NCBI GenBank assembly: GCA_002482775.1
Contig: DLGQ01000039.1
Span: forward strand, 67,054 to 131,053
Source of the DNA: Flavobacteriales bacterium UBA7690
GTDB taxonomy: Bacteria > Bacteroidota > Bacteroidia > Flavobacteriales_F > PHOS-HE28
Length of the DNA: 64,000 nucleotides
Direction: 5' to 3'
The notes beneath the pieces were generated by a model. It saw only the letters and a list, made by a program, of their open reading frames with translations, made no database searches and was not told the DNA's origin. A program made the position numbers and the translations under genes. This document shows positions 52,891-59,989 of the stretch, piece by piece (positions within the stretch are counted from its first letter, which is position 1; every line of letters starts with the position of its first letter).

Positions 52891-52994
52891 GAGGACACGT
52901 TATCGTATTCTACTGACATGTCCTTGAATGGGTTTGAGCAAAGCAGGACCCATGGAAATCATGACCCGTCCTGAAATGGGACCCCGACCGGGCC

Positions 52995-54119
52995 TCAGCC
53001 CTTCTTCTTCCCGAACCAGCGCGCGTGCAGCGATGGTTTGCGCGGCGTGCCATCGTCGCTACCGAGCACATAGCCGAAGGGCTTCAGGCCGGGCACATGA
53101 TCGAAGGCCACCTTGAGCACGGCCGTGAGGGGGATGGCCAGGAACATGCCGGGTATGCCCCACAGCGCGCCACCGATCATTACCACGATGATGGACACCA
53201 ACGCGTTCAGCTCCACGCGCGAGGCCACCACGTTGGGCACGATGAAGTTGTTGTCGACGAACTGCACGGCGCTGTAGAGCACCAGCACCCACAAGGCAGC
53301 GCTGGGTTCCATGGTGGCCAGGGCGATCACCATGGGCAGCACGGTGGCGATGATCATACCGATGTACGGGATCAGGTTGAGCACGGCGGCGATAACGGCC
53401 AGCAGCAACGCGTACGGCACACCGATGATGAGCAAGCCGGCGAAATTGAGCACGGTAACGATGCCCGCCTGCAGGATCAGGCCGATGAGGTAGCTCTGCG
53501 CAACGCCCTTCGCACCTTGCAGCATGTGGTGTACGGCACCCAGCTGCGTTGGGCTGAACAACTGATCGATGAAGGTGAGCAGCAACCGCTTGTAGAGGAG
53601 GAAGAGGAAGGTGAACACCGGCAGAAGGAATGCGAAAGCGAACACGCTGCCCATGGTGATCAGGGCGCCGCCCACCAGCTTACCGCCCCGGGTCATGCTC
53701 TCCTTCTTCGCCGTGGCCAGCGCGTCGTCCACGGTCTTGGCATCCAAGTCCGTGCGCGACAATACCCACCCTTGCAGTTTGCCGCCCAGCGCGCCCACCT
53801 TTTCCTCCAAGCCCGGCAAGCTCGCGCTGAAGTGCGCAGCTTGGGTGATGATGAAGTACGACAGCCCGGTCGCACAGCACATGGCCAGCAGCACAGCGAG
53901 GGCGATGGCCACCACGCGGTTCAGGCCGTGGCGCGTCAGGAAATTCACCAACGGGTTCAGCAGCAGGGCCAGCAGCAGGGCGAAAAGCAAGGGCACCACG
54001 ATGGGCTGCGCCTGCACAAGGCCATAAACCAACGCGACCAGGCCCAGCACGATGAGCGCGAGCTTCTGGTACACCGGTTGGATCACATGCGGATGCGTGG
54101 TCGTGGCGGGTTCGTTCAT
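52995..54119 (-). CDS. AI-2E family transporter
   Basis: A 374-residue inner-membrane protein of the AI-2E (formerly UPF0118) family. It has a paired hydrophobic N-terminus (LIVLGLVALVYGLVQAQPIV), a cytoplasmic or periplasmic region with FSASLPGLEEKVGAL, and the C-terminal part with LNLIPYIGMIIATVLPMVIAL and VDNNFIVPNVVASRVELNAL. GIPGMFLAIPLTAVLKV is the family's terminal motif. Transport of AI-2 itself is established for few members, so function is open. ATG 54119 is preferred over the open frame to 54197; a TACCTTGG -7 candidate lies at 54153-54160 on the minus strand. Confidence 0.9.
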   Translation of the reverse strand: MNEPATTTHPHVIQPVYQKLALIVLGLVALVYGLVQAQPIVVPLLFALLLALLLNPLVNFLTRHGLNRVVAIALAVLLAMCCATGLSYFIITQAAHFSASLPGLEEKVGALGGKLQGWVLSRTDLDAKTVDDALATAKKESMTRGGKLVGGALITMGSVFAFAFLLPVFTFLFLLYKRLLLTFIDQLFSPTQLGAVHHMLQGAKGVAQSYLIGLILQAGIVTVLNFAGLLIIGVPYALLLAVIAAVLNLIPYIGMIIATVLPMVIALATMEPSAALWVLVLYSAVQFVDNNFIVPNVVASRVELNALVSIIVVMIGGALWGIPGMFLAIPLTAVLKVAFDHVPGLKPFGYVLGSDDGTPRKPSLHARWFGKKKG

Positions 54120-54247
54120 GGCGTAAGGCGAGCGGTGATCAACGCTGCCCAGCCAAGGTATCCCGTTATGATCTCCGAAGGGCGCTCGAATGGTCAAAGC
54201 CTACACACCGCCTTCCGTCCTCGGAGACCCCGCCTTCGTGAGAAGCC

Positions 54248-54844
54248 TCATTCCTCCCACCGCACCGCCACCACCATTTCGTTCCGGCGCGCCAGCAGCT
54301 GCCAGGGCGGATCGTAGCCCAGGAAACGCACGGGGCCTATCTGTTCGAGCCCGGCCTCCTTCACCTTCCGCAGGAGCTCCTTCGCGTACTTCTCGAACTT
54401 CTCGTCACTGGAAAAACCACCGAAACGCAGTACAGCCACCACCTCTTCCGGAACGCGTTGAAGCTTCACGTTCGCGTCGTTCGGTTCGGGCAGGCTGTCC
54501 ATGGTAAGGTCCGATGGCATCACGAAGCGCATGCGCGAACTGTCCGCTCCCATCTCCATGTGTACCGGGGCCGTCATGGCGATCTTCTTCCCGCCTTCGT
54601 TGCCGCCGAAGATGTAGCCCGCCAGACTGCGGAAGCCGGAATTGCTGATCTCCTTGTACGTACCCCCTGGCCGCAGCACCGTGGCGGTGAGCGCTTCGGG
54701 ATAACGGCGGATATCCATATCCCCGATGGTCTTCAGCACTGCATATGGCTGCTGTGGTGTGCCTTTCGTGCTCATGGTGGTGTAGGTCTGGAACGCGATG
54801 AACAAGAAGACAAGACCGCCGATGATGTACATGACTTTGCGCAT
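54248..54844 (-). CDS. SOUL family haem-binding protein
   Basis: A 198-residue membrane-anchored protein. An N-terminal hydrophobic segment (MYIIGGLVFLFIAFQTYTTM) is followed by a SOUL domain: DMDIRRYPEALTATV, FRSLAGYIFGGNEGGKKIAMTAPVHME, RMRFVMPSDLTMDSLPEPND and VRFLGYDPPWQLLARRNEMVV. SOUL proteins bind haem or related tetrapyrroles. It probably sits in the inner membrane facing the periplasm. The pattern LGYDPPW is strongly conserved in the family. Confidence 0.9.
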   Translation of the reverse strand: MRKVMYIIGGLVFLFIAFQTYTTMSTKGTPQQPYAVLKTIGDMDIRRYPEALTATVLRPGGTYKEISNSGFRSLAGYIFGGNEGGKKIAMTAPVHMEMGADSSRMRFVMPSDLTMDSLPEPNDANVKLQRVPEEVVAVLRFGGFSSDEKFEKYAKELLRKVKEAGLEQIGPVRFLGYDPPWQLLARRNEMVVAVRWEE

Positions 54845-54937
54845 GAATGAAGCTGTACAGAGGTAACACCTGGGACAGGGAAATGGTGCGATGCAACAGC
54901 ACGATCAGGTCATGCGCTCCTCCCACAAGGTGAACGA

Positions 54938-55035
54938 ACATCCGCGAGCAGCGGACAGAGGGCGGTGGCGGTCTAAGGAACCATAGGGGTCATCCGCTTA
55001 TCGCTTCGCAAAAGCCTCGCGAGCAGCGGCACAGG
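54938..55035. repeat. Dispersed hairpin repeat, copy A (partial)
   Basis: Two pieces of the repeat family lie side by side: GCGAGCAGCGGACAGAG with GCGGTGGCGGTCTA (54944-54975), and CCGCTTATCGCTTCGC with GCCTCGCGAGCAGCGG (54993-55029). The second can fold through CCGCT/AGCGG arms. It fills the gap between the SOUL gene and the lipoprotein gene. Confidence 0.55.
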
Positions 55036-55056
55036 AAAGAGACTCGCACTTGGCCT

Positions 55057-55620
55057 CTACTTCCCTCCCTCCTCACCCCCCATCATCCCCAGCTGCTCCA
55101 TCATCTTGAACTCCTCCATATAGCCCCAGTGCTCCACCACTTTCCCGTTCTCGAAGCGAAGCACATCCACCGTATGCACATCGATGGGCTTGTTCGTAGC
55201 GGGCATGCCTTCGCCCATAGGACCGGTGTTCACGCCCTTCCAGCGGTAATGCGCCACCACACGATCGCCATCCGCGATCAGGTGTAGGTCCTCGGTCTTG
55301 TTGTCGGTGAAGGCCCCGGAGGACTTGGCGATCATGTCCTTCAGCTGCTGGATGCCCGTGGTAGTGACACCCGGCATGGGGATGTTAGACTTGAAATTCT
55401 CCGCCACGATCTCCTCGATGCCGTCCGTCTTCCCCGAGAACCACAGGTCGAGGAAGCGCTGGGTGGTCTGCTTCATCTGTTCCACCTCCGCTTGCTTCAC
55501 ACTGTCGGCCGACATCATGGCTTTGTGCTCGGCCATCATCGTGTCGTGCTCGGGGTTGGGTCCTCCGCAAGAACACAGGAATGCTGCTAGGGGTAGGGCA
55601 AGTACGAGTGGGTTCTTCAT
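55057..55620 (-). CDS. SnoaL/NTF2-like lipoprotein
   Basis: A 187-residue lipoprotein: lipobox LCSC at about residues 15-18, so it is processed by signal peptidase II. The mature protein has an NTF2-like fold (TQRFLDLWFSGKTDGIEEIVAENF, LHLIADGDRVVAHYRWKG, DVLRFENGKVVEHWGYMEEF), as in SnoaL-like polyketide cyclase relatives. A Met-rich stretch (MMAEHKAMMSADS) and a Gly-rich end are unusual. A TACATTCG -7 candidate lies at 55640-55647. The function is unknown. Confidence 0.82.
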   Translation of the reverse strand: MKNPLVLALPLAAFLCSCGGPNPEHDTMMAEHKAMMSADSVKQAEVEQMKQTTQRFLDLWFSGKTDGIEEIVAENFKSNIPMPGVTTTGIQQLKDMIAKSSGAFTDNKTEDLHLIADGDRVVAHYRWKGVNTGPMGEGMPATNKPIDVHTVDVLRFENGKVVEHWGYMEEFKMMEQLGMMGGEEGGK

Positions 55621-55639
55621 GCGAATTCAAGTTGGAAAT

Positions 55640-55647
55640 CGAATGTA
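55640..55647 (-). promoter_or_regulatory. Candidate -7 element TACATTCG
   Basis: TACATTCG on the minus strand lies 19 nt before ATG 55620 and fits TAnnTTTG at seven of eight positions. Confidence 0.35.
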
Positions 55648-55700
55648 AGGAAGGGTAGCGGGCCTGGTAGCAAGCAGGAGAAGAAAAGTGATGACTGCTG

Positions 55701-55764
55701 CGCACCGCAGGGCCGTCGACTCAAGAGCAGCGAACAGAGCCGACGGAGCATTCGGAAGGACACC
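55701..55764. repeat. Dispersed hairpin repeat, copy B (short-loop type)
   Basis: GCACCGCAGGGCCGTCGACTC, AAGAGCAGCGAACAGAGCC and a GGAAGGACACCC end follow the consensus of copy G. The central hairpin arms are degenerate here. Confidence 0.6.
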
Positions 55765-55791
55765 CGGCTATAGGCCGCACTCAGCAAGCGA

Positions 55792-56340
55792 TCACGCGGT
55801 CCGGCGCCGCACATACTCGCTCTGTACGAGCCCGCCGGGCAAGCTGCGGCTCGCCACCAGCTTCATCGGGATGTCGCGGTCCAGCGCCCCGAACAGGCGA
55901 ACACCCTGCCCGATAAGCACCGGCACATGGGTCACGATCAAGCGGTCGATGAATCCCGCACGCAGGAAGCGCTGCACCGTGGCCCCGCCATCGATGTACA
56001 GGTTGCGGAAGCCGCGCGCGGCTAGCTGCGCCACCACTTCCTCCGGTGTCGCGTTCAACAGTTCCACATCGCCACCACGGTCAAGCGCAGGCGATAGGTC
56101 GACGGCCGTGCTACTGAGCACGATGACCTTTTTCGCATACGGCCAAGCGTCAAAACCCATCACCACCTCGAAGGTCCTCCGGCCCATCACCAGCGCGTCG
56201 ATGCCGGCCATGAAGGCCTCGTATCCGTGGTCCCCCATCTCGGCCGTGCCATCCCCTTCCAAGAAGTCCAACGCGCCATCGGGACGTGCTATGAAACCAT
56301 CGATACTGATGCCGCAGAAGACGGAACAGGTGGAGCGCAT
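55792..56340 (-). CDS. Dihydrofolate reductase-like (RibD C-terminal) protein
   Basis: A 182-residue protein with the RibD_C fold: CGISIDGFIARPDGALDFL, ALVMGRRTFEVVMGF, KKVIVLSSTAVDLS, LYIDGGATVQRFLRAGFIDRL and HVPVLIGQGVRLFG. These are typical of the small DHFR-like family often annotated dihydrofolate reductase family protein. A role in folate synthesis is not supported. The TAATTTCG element lies only 4 nt before the ATG, suggesting a leaderless transcript. Confidence 0.9.
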   Translation of the reverse strand: MRSTCSVFCGISIDGFIARPDGALDFLEGDGTAEMGDHGYEAFMAGIDALVMGRRTFEVVMGFDAWPYAKKVIVLSSTAVDLSPALDRGGDVELLNATPEEVVAQLAARGFRNLYIDGGATVQRFLRAGFIDRLIVTHVPVLIGQGVRLFGALDRDIPMKLVASRSLPGGLVQSEYVRRRTA

Positions 56341-56344
56341 GGTG

Positions 56345-56352
56345 CGAAATTA
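56345..56352 (-). promoter_or_regulatory. Candidate -7 element TAATTTCG, 4 nt from ATG
   Basis: TAATTTCG, CACC, then ATG 56340 on the minus strand. The element is close to TAnnTTTG and implies a leaderless or nearly leaderless mRNA. Confidence 0.45.
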
Positions 56353-56395
56353 TCCCACCGGCACCGAAGGCCATGCGGTCGAAATGGCGGTGCCC

Positions 56396-56463
56396 GATGG
56401 GCCGTCTACTCAAGAGCAGCAGACAGACCCGGCAGAGTTCTGGAAGGACATCATGAGGTGGCC
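56396..56463. repeat. Dispersed hairpin repeat, copy C (short-loop type)
   Basis: GATGGGCCGTCTACTC, AAGAGCAGCAGACAGACCC and GGAAGGACATC with a GAGGTGG end follow copy G. The arms GTCTACT and AGCAGAC are only partly paired. Confidence 0.6.
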
Positions 56464-56494
56464 AAGAATGTGATCCGCGCCGATCGCCTCTTCC

Positions 56495-57226
56495 CTACCT
56501 CCCGGCCGATAGACCCGTCCATTGCCGCATCAACTCCAAGACCTGTTGGTCCCTTTGTGCCAACTCCGGCCGCTGCTGCCCTTGTCGGCGGATCTCGGCC
56601 TCCACATCCAGCAGCATGCGTTGCCGTTGCCCGGCTGAGAAGTGATCGAAGTAGCGCTTCATGTCCAAGGACTCGTCCAGCGCTTGTTGGTCCGCACCGA
56701 GGCACCCTTGGTCCAGGAACGTGGTGAAGTAGGTCAACCGCTCGCTGGGGTCCCAAACGCCGGTCGCATTGCCGTGGAACATGGACCCGAAGACCTCCGT
56801 GGTGCCATCGGCAAGCTGCTTCACGCCTTGCATGGTAGGCGTGTGGTTCACAGAGAAGAAATCGAACAGACGCTGGAGGGGATCCTTGCTTTTGTTGAAG
56901 CGCTTCAAATAGCGCTCGAAGAAGTGCGCGCTGAAGTAGATATCCGCATCGCTGCCGAGCAGATCCACCCGCACGGCACGCAGCCGCTTATCGCGACCAT
57001 GATACCGGACCAGGCCGGCCATTTGCGTGCTCCGTTTGGTGCGGATCAACACCAGGATCCACTCGTTGCCGCGCGGCGAACGCCAGGTGATGGCCTGCTC
57101 AATGCGATCGACGCCCTTGGGCGAGACACGAAACTCACGCTCCATGCGCTTGCCTAATGGCTTCAACTTGTTCACCAAGGCGCGCAGGTCCTTCCGCGCG
57201 TCATCGGCGACTTCCTTGGGTGACAT
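56495..57226 (-). CDS. Conserved protein of unknown function
   Basis: A 243-residue soluble protein. The first half is basic (LRALVNKLKPLGKRMEREF), the centre has WILVLIRTKRSTQMAGLVRYHGRDKRLRAVRVDLLGSDADIYFSAHFFERYLKRF, and the last 60 residues are helical and rich in Gln/Arg. There is no signal peptide or recognisable catalytic motif. The start is uncertain: ATG 57226 (MSPKEVADDARKD) directly follows a TACGTTCG sequence; ATG 57241 and 57328 are alternatives. I do not recognise the family. Confidence 0.6.
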   Translation of the reverse strand: MSPKEVADDARKDLRALVNKLKPLGKRMEREFRVSPKGVDRIEQAITWRSPRGNEWILVLIRTKRSTQMAGLVRYHGRDKRLRAVRVDLLGSDADIYFSAHFFERYLKRFNKSKDPLQRLFDFFSVNHTPTMQGVKQLADGTTEVFGSMFHGNATGVWDPSERLTYFTTFLDQGCLGADQQALDESLDMKRYFDHFSAGQRQRMLLDVEAEIRRQGQQRPELAQRDQQVLELMRQWTGLSAGR

Positions 57227-57327
57227 CGAACGTACGACCATGGCATACGGGGTTTGTATGCCGCTTGTACGGGTGCGAGCTGGTGGGGTTACTCCTAATA
57301 TTGGCACGCTTGCGGCTTCGATCCGCA

Positions 57328-57462
57328 TGGTCGTCCGCTATCGCTTCGCCAGGCCCCGCGAGCATCGGAAATCCCGCTGTTCAGCGGGACCGGTGGTGGT
57401 ATAGGAGGACACCATGCGGCGGTCTAAACCGGGGAGGGGAGGTGACCATGCGGTGGTCTAGA
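57328..57462. repeat. Dispersed hairpin repeat, copy D (long-loop type) with extra end unit
   Basis: GTCCGCT-ATCGCTTCGCC-AGGCCCCGCGAGC-ATCGGAA, then the perfect 8-bp hairpin TCCCGCTG/CAGCGGGA (57371-57388), GGACACC and GCGGCGGTCTA. A second GCGGTGGTCTAGA unit at 57450-57462 contains the stop codon of the LuxR-like gene. Confidence 0.6.
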
Positions 57463-57880
57463 TGTGCCTCCTCACCCAAGGATCGAAACCAGTGGTGGGG
57501 GAATCATCGCTCGCAGGATCATCGGCCGTCCTGATCAGCTGCTTCTTGAATGCCCAGTGCCTCAGTTGCGCGCTGGTCCGCACGTTGAAGTTCCTCCCCA
57601 AATGAGTGAAGTAGGCCAGAACGGTACGCTCCTGCAATCCCAATGCGTGTCTGATCTCTTCATCCGTTAGCTCCGGATGTTGGCATACGTACTGAACGAA
57701 AACCCATTCGCGTGGTGTGATCCGGGCGAGGATATGTTCCCGCGTACCCAATTCCGGGTCCTCGTTGGCCCCATACAGCGCATTGTAGACCTTGGGCCCA
57801 TGGTTGAAACGCGCCAAGGCAAGCGATGACGGCGCGCTACCGTAGCCGAGACAAATGGAACGTTCCTGTTCATCAGCCAT
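57458..57880 (-). CDS. LuxR/GerE-type helix-turn-helix protein
   Basis: A 140-residue protein with a C-terminal GerE-like DNA-binding domain: ITPREWVFVQYVCQHPELTDEEI, then LGLQERTVLAYFTHLGRNF and TSAQLRHWAFKKQLI. No receiver domain precedes it; the N-terminal part is short and unassigned. ATG 57880 is chosen, but 57892 and 57913 are possible. The stop codon TAG lies inside the GGTCTAGA end of repeat copy D, so the natural C-terminus may have been changed. A regulator of nearby genes is conceivable, with no direct evidence. Confidence 0.7.
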   Translation of the reverse strand: MADEQERSICLGYGSAPSSLALARFNHGPKVYNALYGANEDPELGTREHILARITPREWVFVQYVCQHPELTDEEIRHALGLQERTVLAYFTHLGRNFNVRTSAQLRHWAFKKQLIRTADDPASDDSPTTGFDPWVRRHI

Positions 57881-58325
57881 ACTCCCATCCATTCGGCCCG
57901 GGAGAAGGCGCATTGAACGATACCAAATTGGATCAAATACACCTGATCGGGACCAGCAGGTAGCATTGGTTACGAACCGGACCGAGTTGATCAACAACGC
58001 TCGTGGAAACCACTCCGAACCGCTCTACATGAAGAAGAGGGTATTTGCACTCGCGAACCGCAAGCCCTTTCTTCTCGCAAACGTTCCCATCAAAAACGAA
58101 ACCGCCGGCCGGGGAATGCATCCTGCAACGCACTTGACCGCATCCTTCAGTGTCCTGCGAGATCCCAGCGATGCGACCAAAGGCCACTCCGTAAGCTACC
58201 GCCGCCAAAGCCCGCGGAACAACAGCATACATGGCAGATGCATGCCAGGCGCTGGTTCATCGCGCACGATCGTATCGTGCATCGCACCTAGGCGACGCGC
58301 GGCAGGACCCAGAGAAGATGGTGTG
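57881..58325. other. Intergenic region without a recognised gene
   Basis: The gap between the LuxR-like gene and the membrane-anchored gene (58474) is 593 nt. Its right part is repeat copy E (58326-58413). Open frames on both strands here show no family features, no signal peptide and no conserved-looking motif, so no gene is called. No RNA gene is recognised. Confidence 0.45.
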
Positions 58326-58413
58326 GTGAGCACGGCTACGGGCCGCAGGCTTGCCTTCCGGAGGCAGGGTCGCCCGCTCAGCGCTTCGCTAGGCCTCGCG
58401 AGCAGCAGGAACC
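58326..58413. repeat. Dispersed hairpin repeat, copy E (long-loop type)
   Basis: CACGGCTACGGGCCGCAGG matches the start of copy G. A palindromic insert GCCTTCCGGAGGC follows, then CAGGGTCGCCCGCTCA, CGCTTCGCTAGGCCTCGCGAG and CAGCAGG. It lies in the large gap after the LuxR-like gene. Confidence 0.6.
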
Positions 58414-58473
58414 GGATGGGAGAACAACCCGTGGCAGCCTATGATCCTCGGACATTCCAACGCTGCGTGCACC

Positions 58474-59154
58474 TCAATACAGCGGAACGATACGGCCATT
58501 CTCAATGCGGCCTTTGAAGCGGATGGTGTCGCCCACTTGGAAGAGCACCTCTTCGAGCATGATGTCACGATGGCCACCACGCCCGTTGCCGATGACGTAG
58601 CTGTCCACCATGCCGGAGCGACCTTGCAGGGCCTTCACGGCGCGTATATCGTCGGCATATTCCTGATCGAAGAGCGTGGAGACGTGGTTGCTTCGGAACC
58701 TCCCGCCAAGCTTGCCGCTGTGATCGCCCGGCGTCCACATGAGCGTGATGGAATCGGGGAGAGCGGTGTAGCTGACATCCCCGATGGAAACCACCAGGCC
58801 GGGTGCTCCCATGAAGATGACATCGTCATCATGATCGTAACGTGGTCCGCTGCTGGGGCCGCTGCTGCGTCCACCGGTCGGTCCGCTCATGTCCATCAGC
58901 AGGGCTTGGGTCAAGGCGTAGGCCGCTACGTCCGCGTGGGAGAAGGGCGCACGCACCGTGCCTGCGGAGACCACGATGGCCTGCAGTTCGGGCAAGGCTT
59001 TGATGCGTTCCACCTCGTTGTACCGCTCCGCCTGCATCCGCTCGATGCCCACCACATCCCGGTTGAACTTGCTTACGAGGGCATAGATGCCGAGACCAGC
59101 GACCAGCAGAATGAACACACCCGAAATGAGCAGGATCTTGAAGGCTCGACGCAT
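58474..59154 (-). CDS. Membrane-anchored protein of unknown function
   Basis: A 226-residue protein with one N-terminal membrane segment (KILLISGVFILLVAGLGIYALV) and a soluble part with LQAIVVSAGTVRAPFSHADVAAYALTQ, a Gly/Ser-rich loop (GPTGGRSSGPSSGP) and DTIRFKGRIENGRIVPLY. This has faint similarity to the GIDE domain of membrane-bound E3-ligase relatives, but I would not assign it. ATG 59154 follows a TACTTTCG -7 candidate by 4 nt. Confidence 0.6.
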   Translation of the reverse strand: MRRAFKILLISGVFILLVAGLGIYALVSKFNRDVVGIERMQAERYNEVERIKALPELQAIVVSAGTVRAPFSHADVAAYALTQALLMDMSGPTGGRSSGPSSGPRYDHDDDVIFMGAPGLVVSIGDVSYTALPDSITLMWTPGDHSGKLGGRFRSNHVSTLFDQEYADDIRAVKALQGRSGMVDSYVIGNGRGGHRDIMLEEVLFQVGDTIRFKGRIENGRIVPLY

Positions 59155-59158
59155 GGGA

Positions 59159-59166
59159 CGAAAGTA
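59159..59166 (-). promoter_or_regulatory. Candidate -7 element TACTTTCG, 4 nt from ATG
   Basis: TACTTTCG, TCCC, then ATG 59154 on the minus strand. It matches TAnnTTTG at seven of eight positions, with the 4-nt gap seen before several genes here. Confidence 0.45.
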
Positions 59167-59182
59167 GAACAGTGCATGGCGA

Positions 59183-59276
59183 GGCGCAGGGTTTTCGCTC
59201 ATCGCTTCTCAAGGTCTCGCGTGTAGCGGACATCCCGCTGTTCAGCGGGACCGGCGGAGGTTTGGGGGGAAACACC
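59183..59276. repeat. Dispersed hairpin repeat, copy F (long-loop type)
   Basis: GGCGCAGGGTTTTCGCTC, ATCGCTTCTCAAGGTCTCGCG, TGTAGCGGACA, then the same TCCCGCTG/CAGCGGGA hairpin as copy D and CCGGCGGAGGTTTGG. It ends just before the ORF6N operator palindrome. Confidence 0.6.
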
Positions 59277-59277
59277 T

Positions 59278-59310
59278 GATCTTGAGGTCACAAATTGTGA
59301 CCTCAAGATC
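59278..59310. promoter_or_regulatory. Perfect 33-bp operator-like palindrome
   Basis: Two 16-bp arms (GATCTTGAGGTCACAA and its inverse) flank a single central A at 59294. The right arm ends exactly where the -7 candidate TACTTTGG (59311-59318) begins, so a bound protein would block the promoter. Its inner 27 bp recur inside the coding sequence at 59526-59552. Autoregulation by the ORF6N protein is a natural hypothesis. Confidence 0.75.
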
Positions 59311-59318
59311 TACTTTGG
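59311..59318 (+). promoter_or_regulatory. Candidate -7 element TACTTTGG, 4 nt from ATG
   Basis: TACTTTGG, TGCC, ATG 59323. It resembles TAnnTTTG and is directly preceded by the palindrome, which would overlap the -33 region. Confidence 0.45.
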
Positions 59319-59322
59319 TGCC

Positions 59323-59901
59323 ATGAGCAAGGCGCTGGTCAAGATCCCGGACGAGATGGTCGCGCGGAGGATCTTCTCGATCCGTGGCGAGAACGTGATG
59401 CTCGACACCGACCTGGCACAGCTATATGGCGTGGAGACCAAAGTGCTCAAGCAGCAAGTCAAGCGTAACGTCCAGAGCTTCCCGGAGGATTTCATGTTCG
59501 AGCTGACAGCTGAGGAGTTCGAGCACTTGAGGTCACAAATTGTGACCTCAAGACATGGCGGCGCCCGGTACATGCCCATGGCCTTCACCGAGCATGGCGT
59601 CCTCATGCTGTCCAGTGTGCTCAAGAGCCCGCGCGCACGTGCCGTGAACATCCAGATCATGCGCCTCTTCGTGAAGATGCGTGAGCACCTGCTGACGCAC
59701 AAGGATGTGCTCCTTCAACTGGAGAAACTGCGTGGCACTTCGAAAGAGCACGCGGGCAAGATCGCGGTGATCTTCAAGTACCTGAAGCAGATGGAGCAGC
59801 GCCAGCAAGAGACCGAACTACTTGACGAGATCCGGCGTGGCAAGGGGAAGAACCCCATCGGCTTCAAGGCTGTGACCGAGCGGCGCGGCACGAAGAAGTG
59901 A
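59323..59901 (+). CDS. ORF6N (KilA-N-like) domain DNA-binding protein
   Basis: A 192-residue protein with a full ORF6N domain at residues 6 to about 90: IPDEMVARRIFSIRGENVMLDTDLAQLYGVET, KRNVQSFPEDFMFELTAEEFEHL, LRSQIVTSR and a GGARYMPMAFTEHGVLMLSSVL helix. A charged, probably coiled-coil tail follows (LLQLEKLRGTSKEH). ORF6N domains occur in phage and mobile-element regulators. The start ATG 59323 is well supported by the promoter layout. The codons for residues 69-77 form most of the same palindrome found upstream. An autoregulated repressor is my inference. Confidence 0.9.
   Translation: MSKALVKIPDEMVARRIFSIRGENVMLDTDLAQLYGVETKVLKQQVKRNVQSFPEDFMFELTAEEFEHLRSQIVTSRHGGARYMPMAFTEHGVLMLSSVLKSPRARAVNIQIMRLFVKMREHLLTHKDVLLQLEKLRGTSKEHAGKIAVIFKYLKQMEQRQQETELLDEIRRGKGKNPIGFKAVTERRGTKK
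59526..59552. repeat. Intragenic copy of the operator palindrome
   Basis: 27 bp identical to 59281-59307: arms CTTGAGGTCACAA and its inverse around one central A. It lies 245 nt downstream of the upstream copy and encodes the LRSQIVTSR motif of the ORF6N domain. Confidence 0.85.
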
Positions 59902-59989
59902 TCACGGCTCCGGGCCGCAGGGTCGTCCGCTCAAAAGCAGCGGACAGACCCGGCGGAGGTTTGTGTGGACACCCTGCGGTGGTCTAGAA
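59901..59989. repeat. Dispersed hairpin repeat, copy G (short-loop type, most complete)
   Basis: Starts CACGGCTCCGGGCCGCA; the core hairpin runs 59920-59951, with arms GGGTC-GTCCGCT and AGCGGAC-a-GACCC (12 bp with one bulge, loop CAAAAGC). CGGCGGAGGTTTG, GGACACC and GCGGTGGTCTAGA follow. The final GGTCTAGA contains the stop codon of the minus-strand gene that starts at 60403. Confidence 0.65.

Noticed and set aside
53025..54317. A 430-codon plus-strand frame over the AI-2E transporter
   Set aside because: Strongly biased His/Gln/Glu/Arg content typical of antisense to a membrane-protein gene.
57855..58517. A 220-codon plus-strand frame in the gap after the LuxR-like gene
   Set aside because: It spans the LuxR-like gene start and repeat copy E, has no recognisable motif and an irregular composition.
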